A stretch of 64,000 bases of DNA, from positions 124,001-188,000 of the forward strand of contig NZ_QWEQ01000008.1 in assembly GCF_009936045.1 (NCBI RefSeq), in the 5' to 3' direction. Shown piece after piece: positions 44,086 to 50,630 of the stretch. A model generated the notes under the pieces. It was not told the DNA's origin. It ran no database searches and worked only from the letters and a program-made list of their open reading frames with translations. Each line of letters begins with the position of its first letter. Within the stretch, counting starts at the first letter, position 1. A program made the translations under genes and the position numbers. Source of the DNA: Emergencia sp. 1XD21-10 (GTDB taxonomy: Bacteria > Bacillota > Clostridia > Peptostreptococcales > Anaerovoracaceae).

Positions 44086-44114
44086 AAGAGACATATCCAT
44101 TATGTCTCTTTTTT
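44086..44114 (+). terminator. Terminator downstream of the ssrA fragment
   Basis: AAGAGACATA pairs with TATGTCTCTT over a five-base loop and is followed by a T-run. Transcription from the ssrA promoter would end here, giving an RNA of about 180 bases. Confidence 0.8.
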
Positions 44115-44137
44115 AATGCAAAAAGGAGAATAAACGC

Positions 44138-44383
44138 ATGAGGTTTCAGGTAGAGATAACGCAGAAGATGATGGCAGTTGTAGAGATAAGTGCACCAGAT
44201 GAGCATGCTGCTTTAAGGCGCGTGAATGAAATGATTTGTAGAGATAAAATTTCTCAGGACGCATTTCATATGGAAGAAGCAATCGCTGTAGTGAAACAAC
44301 CGAATAATATTCTGATGTTTACGAATCCAAAAAGTAAAGCATGTCCCATGATGGGACGGGGAGGAAAACTATGGGAAAAGTAA
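44138..44383 (+). CDS. DpnD/PcfM-like small protein
   Basis: An 81-residue protein whose first 55 residues (MRFQVEITQKMMAVVEISAP, then DEHAALRRVNEMI) resemble the DpnD/PcfM family of small proteins found on plasmids and conjugative elements; function unknown. The ribosome site is AAAGGAG. The C-terminal tail is encoded by the first GTCCCAT palindrome and by the parA ribosome site, and the gene overlaps the parA start by 13 bases, so the two are coupled. It is the first gene of the element. Confidence 0.6.
   Translation: MRFQVEITQKMMAVVEISAPDEHAALRRVNEMICRDKISQDAFHMEEAIAVVKQPNNILMFTNPKSKACPMMGRGGKLWEK
44343..44357. repeat. 15-bp palindrome, copy 1 (GTCCCATGATGGGAC)
   Basis: A perfect palindrome with a single central base. 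It lies inside the end of the DpnD-like gene and touches the parA ribosome site (GGGGAGG) directly downstream; the parA ATG is 14 bases further. Confidence 0.75.
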
Positions 44384-45387
44384 TAGCAATAGCAAATCAA
44401 AAAGGTGGAGTTGGAAAGACTACGACCGCTGCAGCATTAGGAGATATGCTGTATAAAATGGGTTCAAAGGTACTGCTAATTGATATGGATGGTCAGGCTA
44501 ATTTGACATATAACATGGGAATTGAGCGACCAGACAAATTGTTGTCTACCGTTACAGATTTAATAATCGCTAAGGCCAACGAGCAGGCAATAGATTACAG
44601 CACAGCTGAAATTACTTTAAAGCCAGGACTGAGTCTCTTTCCTGCAAATATTGTGTTATCGGGACTGGAAATGTCATTGATTAATGTTTTTCAGCGAGAG
44701 CAGATATTGAAATTGATCATTGACGATGTCAGAAGCCGATACGATTATATCATTATCGATACATCGCCGTCACTTGGGTTGCTGACAATTAACAGCTTGG
44801 TTGCTGCAGATGAAATAGTGATTCCAGTACAGGCACAGGTTTTTGCAGTTAAAGGCATGGAACAATTATTTAGGTCAATATCTCTTGCAAAAAGAATTAA
44901 TCCAGTATTACAGATTGCAGGGATTCTGCTTACGATGGTGGATGGACGCAGCAGAAGTCAAAAAGATACTATATTGCAGATTGATACAGCGTTTGCAGAT
45001 ACTTTACCTAAATTTGAGACAATGATACCTCTGCAGATTAATGGTTCCAGAGCACCGAAAGAGCAGGAGGCAATCACATCCTTTGATCCGGATGGTGCGG
45101 CTTCCAAAGCTTATTGCAATTGGTTGACAGAGTATATAGGTGTTACTCAGTATGATAATTTACAGGGTAAGCGAATTGAGATTGGAGATATTCTTCAAAT
45201 GGGTGATAATCAATATTTAGTTCATTATGGTTACTATGACAGACGGACGAGAGATGGAAAAGTAATAAGAACCTTGGGCACATATGTTGAACTGCTTACG
45301 AATGAGATGTCTCACAATGGGACAGATGTCATTTGCCAGTCAATGGGCAGCTTCATGCGACGCAATAGATACAAGGAGGGTGATTAG
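44371..45387 (+). CDS. parA: ParA-family partition ATPase
   Basis: A 338-residue Walker-type ATPase for DNA segregation. It has a deviant Walker A (ANQKGGVGKTTTAAALG, from residue 8), a Walker A' region (VLLIDMDGQANLT) and Walker B (YDYIIIDTSPSLGLLTINSL). The start at 44371 is chosen for GGGGAGG upstream and the family N-terminus. It lacks the N-terminal helix-turn-helix of plasmid P1-type ParA but has an unusual C-terminal tail of about 80 residues (NLQGKRIEIGDILQMGDNQY and following) not part of the family core. A degenerate palindrome copy lies in that tail. With the parB gene three bases downstream it forms a partition pair. Confidence 0.93.
   Translation: MGKVIAIANQKGGVGKTTTAAALGDMLYKMGSKVLLIDMDGQANLTYNMGIERPDKLLSTVTDLIIAKANEQAIDYSTAEITLKPGLSLFPANIVLSGLEMSLINVFQREQILKLIIDDVRSRYDYIIIDTSPSLGLLTINSLVAADEIVIPVQAQVFAVKGMEQLFRSISLAKRINPVLQIAGILLTMVDGRSRSQKDTILQIDTAFADTLPKFETMIPLQINGSRAPKEQEAITSFDPDGAASKAYCNWLTEYIGVTQYDNLQGKRIEIGDILQMGDNQYLVHYGYYDRRTRDGKVIRTLGTYVELLTNEMSHNGTDVICQSMGSFMRRNRYKEGD
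45309..45323. repeat. 15-bp palindrome, copy 2 (GTCTCACAATGGGAC)
   Basis: A variant copy (one C-to-T change in the left arm) inside the last codons of parA, 66 bases before the parB start. Confidence 0.6.
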
Positions 45388-45389
45388 TA

Positions 45390-46394
45390 ATGGGAGAGAG
45401 AAAAATCAATTTTACACCGTTGGAAGAGATGTTTGGTTTGTCCTCCGATATTGAATTTGTAGATGGTGGGAATAGCTTATTAAAGCAGAAAGATGTTAGT
45501 GTTGAGATTGATAAAATGCTGGATTGGCATACTGAGATAGATATTCCCGGTGTAAAAATCCACCCGTTCAATCGTCTCTCTGAAGCCAAACAACTGGAAC
45601 TCTGCAAAAGCATTGAGAAGAATGGAATAATATCACCTATTATTCTGAGACCTGATGCGAGGATAGGTTACTATGAAGTGATTGCAGGTCATAATCGTAG
45701 AGACGCAATGCGTAGACTTGGCATAAACAGTCTCAGTACGCAGTTGGGACAAATCCGGATTGTAGATGATTGTGATGATATAAAAGCGGCTTATTGGATG
45801 CTAGACTCCAATATTCAGAGAGAAGAACAGCTGCCAAGTGAGCGAGCTGATGCGTATAGTACCAAGTATGCACTGATAAAAATGGAAGCAAGACGGAATT
45901 CTGAGACTTTGTCCCACGATGGGACCGAGAGAACAGATGAAGTGGCTGCCAGAATTATGGGTATCAGCAGAACAACACTGCAGAGATATTTGGCACTGAA
46001 GAAACTCATCCCCGATATTATGAAAATGGTTGATGATAAAAAATTAACGATTCCGGTTGCTGAACTGGTTGCGCCTCTGAGTATGGAGCAGCAAACAGCA
46101 CTTTTCGAGGCTATACAGGAAACGACGAAATGTCCGGGACTTGCTTTGATTAAGCAAATCAGAGAGCGCTGCAATGAGCAGTTTCTTTCGGCGGCAGATC
46201 TCTGCGAATTGATTAACCCGGCGAAACCAATGAACAGGCTTAACCTGACTCCAGTTTTCAAGTCAACGGCAAAGGCATTTGCGGATGTTGATGTTCCGGA
46301 TGATGTAGAGCAGGATGCTTTGGAGCAGGTCATAACAGAGGCGATTAGAGCTTATTTAGAACGGATTTCTACCGGTAACCAAAAAAAGCAATGA
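45390..46394 (+). CDS. parB: ParB-family DNA-binding partition protein
   Basis: A 334-residue protein with the ParB/Srx nucleotide-binding domain (IHPFNRLSEAKQLELCKSIE; IIRPDARIGYYEVIAGHNRR, then DAMRRLG). The box following it, LDSNIQREEQLPSERADAY, is the ParB arginine/glutamate motif. A helix-turn-helix region with AARIMGISRTTLQRYLALKK comes next. It should bind specific DNA sites and work with ParA. The usual chromosomal parS sequence (TGTTNCACGTGAAACA) is not seen in the element; the 15-bp palindrome family, one copy of which is inside this gene, is the best candidate target. The ribosome site is AAGGAGG before the ATG. Confidence 0.93.
   Translation: MGERKINFTPLEEMFGLSSDIEFVDGGNSLLKQKDVSVEIDKMLDWHTEIDIPGVKIHPFNRLSEAKQLELCKSIEKNGIISPIILRPDARIGYYEVIAGHNRRDAMRRLGINSLSTQLGQIRIVDDCDDIKAAYWMLDSNIQREEQLPSERADAYSTKYALIKMEARRNSETLSHDGTERTDEVAARIMGISRTTLQRYLALKKLIPDIMKMVDDKKLTIPVAELVAPLSMEQQTALFEAIQETTKCPGLALIKQIRERCNEQFLSAADLCELINPAKPMNRLNLTPVFKSTAKAFADVDVPDDVEQDALEQVITEAIRAYLERISTGNQKKQ
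45911..45925. repeat. 15-bp palindrome, copy 3 (GTCCCACGATGGGAC)
   Basis: Lies within the parB coding sequence, in the region between the ParB box and the helix-turn-helix, where a regulatory element is not expected by chance. Confidence 0.7.
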
Positions 46395-46521
46395 AATTTT
46401 TGGGGTTACCAGTTTGATTCAGTAAAAAATTGGTAATTAAACATAATTGTCGCCTATGATAAGATTTTTTTGTTACCAGTAACAGATTTAAGGGGAAAAA
46501 GTAGAGTGTATACTGGTAACG
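46371..46521. repeat. GTTACCAGT iterons downstream of parB
   Basis: GTTACCAGT occurs exactly at 46405-46413 and 46472-46480 and inverted at 46512-46520. A one-mismatch inverted copy lies at 46371-46379 over the parB end. The 46471-46484 copy forms a palindrome (TGTTAC CA GTAACA). This is the largest gene-poor stretch of the element's left part (46395-46836) and the best candidate for an origin, centromere or oriT. Confidence 0.5.
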
Positions 46522-46573
46522 TTGTTGGAATATTGGAATATATGTTAGCGTTAGAATGGGATAAGGGGATACA

Positions 46574-46747
46574 GTGGAAGGAATATGGCATGGAGTTATG
46601 GACAGAGGGGACTTGCCAGAGGCTCTCTCGCTGGCGGACCATACATGGCTCGCCAGGGATGTGAGCCGTCCCTGCTATGTGAGCGATGATTGGATGGTGA
46701 TGGGAATGGATGCCTACACGGAAAGAGCTGCGGTGGACAGACAATGA
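46574..46747 (+). CDS. Possible 57-residue protein (GTG start)
   Basis: A short open frame starting at GTG with AAGGGG about five bases upstream. The product (begins MEGIWHGVMDRGDLPEALSL) is rich in Asp, Trp and Met, is balanced in composition and has no membrane segment. An internal ATG at 46598 with no clear ribosome site is the alternative start. I do not recognise it. It lies between the iterons and the fourth palindrome. Another overlapping frame (46470-46664) lacks a ribosome site. It could be a real small protein or the tail of a decayed gene. Confidence 0.4.
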   Translation: MEGIWHGVMDRGDLPEALSLADHTWLARDVSRPCYVSDDWMVMGMDAYTERAAVDRQ

Positions 46748-46809
46748 GTAGTATTTGGTGAATATTTCTGTTGACCGGCTAGATGGGTTGAAAGTGAAAA
46801 TTTAGATTT

Positions 46810-46824
46810 GTCCCATAATGGGAC
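46810..46824. repeat. 15-bp palindrome, copy 4 (GTCCCATAATGGGAC)
   Basis: A perfect palindrome directly followed by GGGGAG, the ribosome site of the gene at 46837. Its layout is the same as copy 1 before parA. Confidence 0.75.
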
Positions 46825-46836
46825 GGGGAGTTATAG

Positions 46837-47175
46837 ATGAATGGTGCTTTACTCATTAAAATATTTCTATCTGTTGTCGATGAATTGATGGCGCAGCCGC
46901 GATTATATGCATTGAGTAACCGGGAGCAATATATTAATTTCAGGGCTGACGATTTTAAGCAAAAATTGAAGGAAGTGGTTATAAGGAATCAAAATTATCT
47001 TGGCACTTCTAAAATAAAGCCTTTTTTAGATGACTTCAAGATATTGCAATGGATTATCAGCAACAGGGAACGATATACCAATGTTCAAAAGATAAACGGA
47101 AAGGCCGTCAGAGTATTGACCGTAGACCGCCGTAAGTATGAGTTGTTGAAATCTCTCGGTTGGGAGGAGCTTTAG
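46837..47175 (+). CDS. Hypothetical protein of the parAB region
   Basis: A 112-residue protein that I do not recognise. It is mostly helical, basic in the middle (DDFKQKLKEVVIRNQNYLGT) and ends LTVDRRKYELLKSLGWEEL. It has no signal peptide and no metal motif, and the content suggests a DNA-associated helper protein, without proof. A palindrome copy abuts its ribosome site. Its neighbours are the partition genes and another small protein, all on the same strand. Confidence 0.7.
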   Translation: MNGALLIKIFLSVVDELMAQPRLYALSNREQYINFRADDFKQKLKEVVIRNQNYLGTSKIKPFLDDFKILQWIISNRERYTNVQKINGKAVRVLTVDRRKYELLKSLGWEEL

Positions 47176-47197
47176 TCAGGGAAATGAACTTATCATT

Positions 47198-47212
47198 GTC
47201 CCACAGTGGGGC
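47198..47212. repeat. 15-bp palindrome, copy 5 (GTCCCACAGTGGGGC)
   Basis: One base differs from the consensus in the right arm (A to G). It lies between two small genes, 22 bases before the start at 47234. Confidence 0.65.
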
Positions 47213-47233
47213 GTAAGATTTGAGGAGGGTCAA

Positions 47234-47503
47234 ATGACAGAAACAGAAAAAAGAATGATCTGCGCATTAGGAGATCCACTTTATACAGTGGAGTTTTTAG
47301 AAGAATGGACTAGCAGAACTGATAATGTGTTTATAAATGCTCCGGCAGCATTGCAGATTATGGGAGCAAGAGGTTATTACCAAGCGGTCAGAAGGATGGT
47401 TCAGACTGTCCCACAATGGGACAGTGAATTTGAGACTAAAGAATGTGAAATGCATAAAAATAATCCGTCCCACAGTGGGACAGAAAGAGAAAATGAATCA
47501 TGA
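47234..47503 (+). CDS. Small hypothetical protein carrying two palindrome copies
   Basis: An 89-residue protein of unknown function, with a helical first half (RMICALGDPLYTVEFLEEWT) and an Asn/Ser/Glu-rich tail. The ribosome site is GAGGAGGG. Its coding sequence contains palindrome copies 6 and 7, which force the peptide segments TVPQWD and NPSHSGTE, so the C-terminal half may be shaped more by DNA function than by protein function. It overlaps the next gene by four bases. Confidence 0.65.
   Translation: MTETEKRMICALGDPLYTVEFLEEWTSRTDNVFINAPAALQIMGARGYYQAVRRMVQTVPQWDSEFETKECEMHKNNPSHSGTERENES
47408..47422. repeat. 15-bp palindrome, copy 6 (GTCCCACAATGGGAC)
   Basis: Located inside the small gene at 47234-47503, 44 bases before copy 7. 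Confidence 0.7.
47467..47481. repeat. 15-bp palindrome, copy 7 (GTCCCACAGTGGGAC)
   Basis: A perfect palindrome located 18 bases before the start of the M23 peptidase gene. Confidence 0.72.
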
Positions 47504-48732
47504 AAAAAATCATTACAGGCTTCGGAATAGGAGGCCTTTTTTTAATGGTGATGATGCTATTTGTTCTGATTGCGGGTATTTTGAGCGGAGGCTTAGATGC
47601 ATCGTCGGTTTACGGTGCCAACGTGGCGCTGCCAATTATGATTACGGGTAATATTCGAGGCGATTCAATCATTATGGATATTTCCGGAGGTATCAACGCT
47701 ACAGGGATTCAAGGTACTGTTGAAAGTGGAACGTTTACTGCGGGTTCTAAAAATTCGGAAGTGCAAATGGAGATAGCAGGTCCGCCTGCAAGAACAGATT
47801 TTTTTTCATATATGCCACAGTTTGATCAGCGCTTGTACACAATTAAGTTGGATACATCATCGCCGCAGTTTAAACTGAACCAGATGTGCAGAACTGATAC
47901 GCAGGGGTTCAGGCGCAAGGGTGATGCGTATCTTGTGGCGATGGGGACATATTATGGCGGTCGTGACAATATTGGAGATCAATATAAGCTGACCTTCAGC
48001 GGAGGAACGGTGCAGGAAATCATTGCAGTGTTGGGTGACTGTAAGAGTGACGCAGAGACAGATGCAAAGCATCAGTATCACGCTAAGGGAGACAAAACAG
48101 TCGTAGAATTTATTATGGGAACCAGGGATAGTAAAAATAATGCTGTAATCAATGAGAAATTTGGAACGCTGGTTGGAATTTCTAAAATTGGAATAACAAT
48201 CAAAGTAGAAGGAAGTATTTCAGGCAATTCTATTAAAATTTCAGGCACTGCCAATGGTACACCTTTTTCCGCATCTGGAGAGCTTAACAGCGGGAATTTT
48301 GAAGCTACTGGCTACTACGGATCCGGATCAGGAGGAGATTTGTTATGGCCGACAACGTCCACGTACATTACTTCAGAGTTTGGATACAGGACAGATGCAT
48401 CTTCTGTTGGCGGCAGCACGAATCATGCAGGCATTGACATTGGAGTAGCAGAAGGGGCGCCAGTTGTTGCAGCTGCATCGGGGACAGTTGTCATTGCAGA
48501 AACCTATGGAGGTTATGGGAAGTATATTGAAATAGACCATGGTAAAGGACTTACAACTTGTTATGGACATAATAGTGTAATTAAAGTTAGAAAAGCGCAG
48601 AAGGTTAGAGCTGGAGATGTGATTGCTTTATCTGGCAATACAGGGATTTCTACTGGACCGCATTTACATTTTGAGGTGCGTCTTAATGGAACACCGGTAG
48701 ACCCGATGAAATATTTGCGAGCAAAAAACTGA
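47500..48732 (+). CDS. M23-family cell-wall endopeptidase of the transfer system
   Basis: A 410-residue membrane-anchored peptidoglycan hydrolase. It has one N-terminal membrane segment (about residues 7-29), then a duplicated beta motif (residues about 47-81 and 236-270) flanking a middle domain (GDAYLVAMGTYYGG; VVEFIMGT). The C-terminal M23 domain has zinc ligands in NHAGIDIG (His309, Asp313) and GPHLHFEV (His388, His390). Such enzymes open the wall for conjugation. In the Clostridium perfringens Tcp locus the hydrolase TcpG lies among the transfer genes; here a different-type hydrolase lies before them. It overlaps the preceding gene by four bases. Confidence 0.9.
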   Translation: MKKIITGFGIGGLFLMVMMLFVLIAGILSGGLDASSVYGANVALPIMITGNIRGDSIIMDISGGINATGIQGTVESGTFTAGSKNSEVQMEIAGPPARTDFFSYMPQFDQRLYTIKLDTSSPQFKLNQMCRTDTQGFRRKGDAYLVAMGTYYGGRDNIGDQYKLTFSGGTVQEIIAVLGDCKSDAETDAKHQYHAKGDKTVVEFIMGTRDSKNNAVINEKFGTLVGISKIGITIKVEGSISGNSIKISGTANGTPFSASGELNSGNFEATGYYGSGSGGDLLWPTTSTYITSEFGYRTDASSVGGSTNHAGIDIGVAEGAPVVAAASGTVVIAETYGGYGKYIEIDHGKGLTTCYGHNSVIKVRKAQKVRAGDVIALSGNTGISTGPHLHFEVRLNGTPVDPMKYLRAKN

Positions 48733-48745
48733 TAGGAGGATTGTG

Positions 48746-49249
48746 ATGAGGAGAAAAAAGATTGCAGTAGGAATAGTTTTCCTGATGGTAGTAGCGCTGG
48801 CAGCGGCGTTGCTGCTTATAGGATTTCAATCAGCGGGGACAGGATTTGATGGGGATGCATCATCAAGTGAAAAAACTACTGAAGAAAAGCAACCATTGGC
48901 AGATAGGACGGAAAAAGAATCGTTCAATCAGGTTCAAAGAGAAAAACTGGAGCAGATCTTTGAAAACACATATATCTATTATGATGAGTTTTTAGAGGGT
49001 AAGCCAATTACTTATACTTTTTATGAAAATGGAACAATGGCTGCTTACTATTGGGAGGATACGGAGACAGACTCCATTCCGTTAAGTAGCCAGTGGGTGA
49101 AATACAGCGTCAATGACGATGTAACCGAGATAACGTTGGATTGGGATGATGGAACGAAGACAACGGAATCATTCAAAGTCAAGCGAGGATGTATCATAAT
49201 AGGAAAAACGGAATTTCAGCTTTCTGACCGGGATATTCACCTTAATTAG
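48746..49249 (+). CDS. Membrane-anchored hypothetical protein
   Basis: A 167-residue protein with a basic start (MRRKKIAVG), one membrane segment (about residues 7-27), a Ser/Glu/Lys-rich linker and a soluble extracellular domain (IYYDEFLEGKPITYTFYENG; ITLDWDDGTKTTESFKV) that looks like a small beta sheet. No lipobox cysteine is visible. I do not recognise a family. The ATG at 48746 is preferred over an adjacent GTG because GGAGG lies seven bases upstream. Probably part of the transfer apparatus or surface, from position only. Confidence 0.7.
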   Translation: MRRKKIAVGIVFLMVVALAAALLLIGFQSAGTGFDGDASSSEKTTEEKQPLADRTEKESFNQVQREKLEQIFENTYIYYDEFLEGKPITYTFYENGTMAAYYWEDTETDSIPLSSQWVKYSVNDDVTEITLDWDDGTKTTESFKVKRGCIIIGKTEFQLSDRDIHLN

Positions 49250-49277
49250 GTTGATTGAAAAGAGAAAGGAATGGAAA

Positions 49278-49811
49278 ATGACATATATAACGCATACATT
49301 GGGAGGTGCCTTGGCGGGCACAGCCGTGATTACGGCGATTCATTCTGGAGATAAAGTTACCACGGCGGCAATTATATCTGGTGCCGTCATCGGTTCATTG
49401 TTGCCAGATATTGATCATACCAGATCAAAAGTTTCTCGATCGTCTGCTGCAGCACAGATTACATCATATGCTGTTTCGGCAGTCACGAAGCACAGGGGTG
49501 TTCTGCATACGCCGCTGTTTCTTTTACTTTTGGCATTGATATTGGGTGCTGCAATTAATGTTTTACAGGACGATGATCTGGCATTGATCGCCTGGAGTCT
49601 GTATTTTGGATTGCTGCCGGGTATGTTGTCGCATTTGATGCTGGATACCTGTAATCCTAGCGGCATTATGTGGCTATATCCTTTTTCGAATAAAAAAATG
49701 AGTGTACTGTCAATTAAGACCAGCAGCATGGGAGAGGCAGTGGTAGCTGTTGTGTTAGCTGTGATTTTGGCAGTATGGTATGGTATAGATGTAGTGAGTA
49801 TTTTACGTTAG
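49278..49811 (+). CDS. YdjM-like membrane-bound metal-dependent hydrolase (DUF457)
   Basis: A 177-residue membrane protein of the YdjM/DUF457 family. The typical start THTLGGALAGTA holds the first conserved His; AVIGSLLPDIDHTRSKVSR carries the DxDH pattern and TKHRGVLHTP the HRGxxH motif of the putative metal site. Four hydrophobic segments follow. The family's catalytic role is not proven; in Escherichia coli ydjM is SOS-regulated. The start at 49278 has AAAGGAATGG upstream. It ends 15 bases before the recombinase-like gene. Such genes are frequent on mobile elements. Confidence 0.82.
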   Translation: MTYITHTLGGALAGTAVITAIHSGDKVTTAAIISGAVIGSLLPDIDHTRSKVSRSSAAAQITSYAVSAVTKHRGVLHTPLFLLLLALILGAAINVLQDDDLALIAWSLYFGLLPGMLSHLMLDTCNPSGIMWLYPFSNKKMSVLSIKTSSMGEAVVAVVLAVILAVWYGIDVVSILR

Positions 49812-49826
49812 TAGGAGAGGTGCAAG

Positions 49827-50630
49827 ATGTTCAATATTGATCTTTATCGCAAGGATTTGTATCGACTGGTCAGAGCACAAAAACTGTCACGTTTGACTGC
49901 TGCTGCGTACATCGGATGCTTGGAAAGACTAAATGAGCATATCCGCGCAGGTATGAGCGTACCTGATGCAATTCGAGTGTCTTGCAAGGATACCAAGCAA
50001 GGTGGAAAGTATATCTCTGCTGTTAGAAAATATGAGAGAGATATACTTGATGCACCAAAGAGCTTGCTTTATGGGCAGGAACTGATCGATTTGCGTACAC
50101 AGTATCGTCAAAAACCAACCGGACAAGAACCGATTTTACCGGAACAGACATATTTGCGCAAAATCAATCGGTTAAATAACGAAACGGTCAGAATTGCCCT
50201 GCGTTTGCAGGTGCGATCCGGATTGCGAATTGCAGAAATCGGAGATTTAAGGGCAGAAGATATTGAGATTACCGATGACGGGATTAAACTCTTTGTCAGA
50301 TGTGGAAAGGGTCGCAAATCACGACATGTTGATGTTATAAAGGACGATTTTCTGGAAAAACATCTGAAAGAATTGTTGGAAGGAAAATCCGGCGTTGACA
50401 AAGCGTTTGATTATTCAACTGCTTATCTCAAAAAGAAAGCGACCGCCTTGGGTATTCCTACGCATGATTTACGCCGAATTAATTCAAGGATGCGATATCG
50501 CGAACAGCGGGGAAATGGATCCGGAAGAAGAACAGCACGAAGAGAGGTGCAGAAACAGCTTGGTCATGCCCAGGCATCTACAACAAATTTGTATTTAGGA
50601 AAGGAATGGAGTGAAAATGAATCAGAGTAA
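49827..50630 (+). CDS. Tyrosine-recombinase-like protein, TcpM-type relaxase candidate
   Basis: A 267-residue protein with an N-terminal helical core-binding domain (KLSRLTAAAYIGCLERL) and a C-terminal tyrosine-recombinase domain: RSGLRIAEIGDL (catalytic Arg), the Lys region GKGRKSRHVDV, HDLRRINSR (His-x-x-Arg), LGHAQASTTNLYLG with the nucleophile Tyr256. All catalytic residues are present. Its position directly upstream of, and overlapping by 14 bases, the tcpA-like gene equals that of tcpM on plasmid pCW3, where the protein is an atypical relaxase with an essential C-terminal tyrosine. It may therefore nick oriT rather than, or as well as, integrate the element. Integrase is the alternative. 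Confidence 0.8.
   Translation: MFNIDLYRKDLYRLVRAQKLSRLTAAAYIGCLERLNEHIRAGMSVPDAIRVSCKDTKQGGKYISAVRKYERDILDAPKSLLYGQELIDLRTQYRQKPTGQEPILPEQTYLRKINRLNNETVRIALRLQVRSGLRIAEIGDLRAEDIEITDDGIKLFVRCGKGRKSRHVDVIKDDFLEKHLKELLEGKSGVDKAFDYSTAYLKKKATALGIPTHDLRRINSRMRYREQRGNGSGRRTARREVQKQLGHAQASTTNLYLGKEWSENESE

Noticed and set aside
43933-44114. Naturally two-piece (permuted) tmRNA or an intron-split ssrA
   Set aside because: Permuted forms join the 3' half upstream of the 5' half; here neither a tag frame nor a T-arm follows, and a terminator closes the stub. A conjugative element begins at the break.
44371-46394. Canonical chromosomal parS site for ParB
   Set aside because: No TGTTNCACGTGAAACA-like sequence was seen in or around the parAB genes, so these genes were not called chromosomal Soj/Spo0J.
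46470-46664. A 64-residue frame from TTG at 46470
   Set aside because: It begins inside an iteron, lacks a ribosome site, and overlaps the better-supported GTG frame.
44343-47481. CRISPR array or transposon-end interpretation of the GTCCCA palindromes
   Set aside because: Spacing is irregular (44 to about 970 bases), units are 15 bases, copies lie within genes, and no cas genes or transposase are present.
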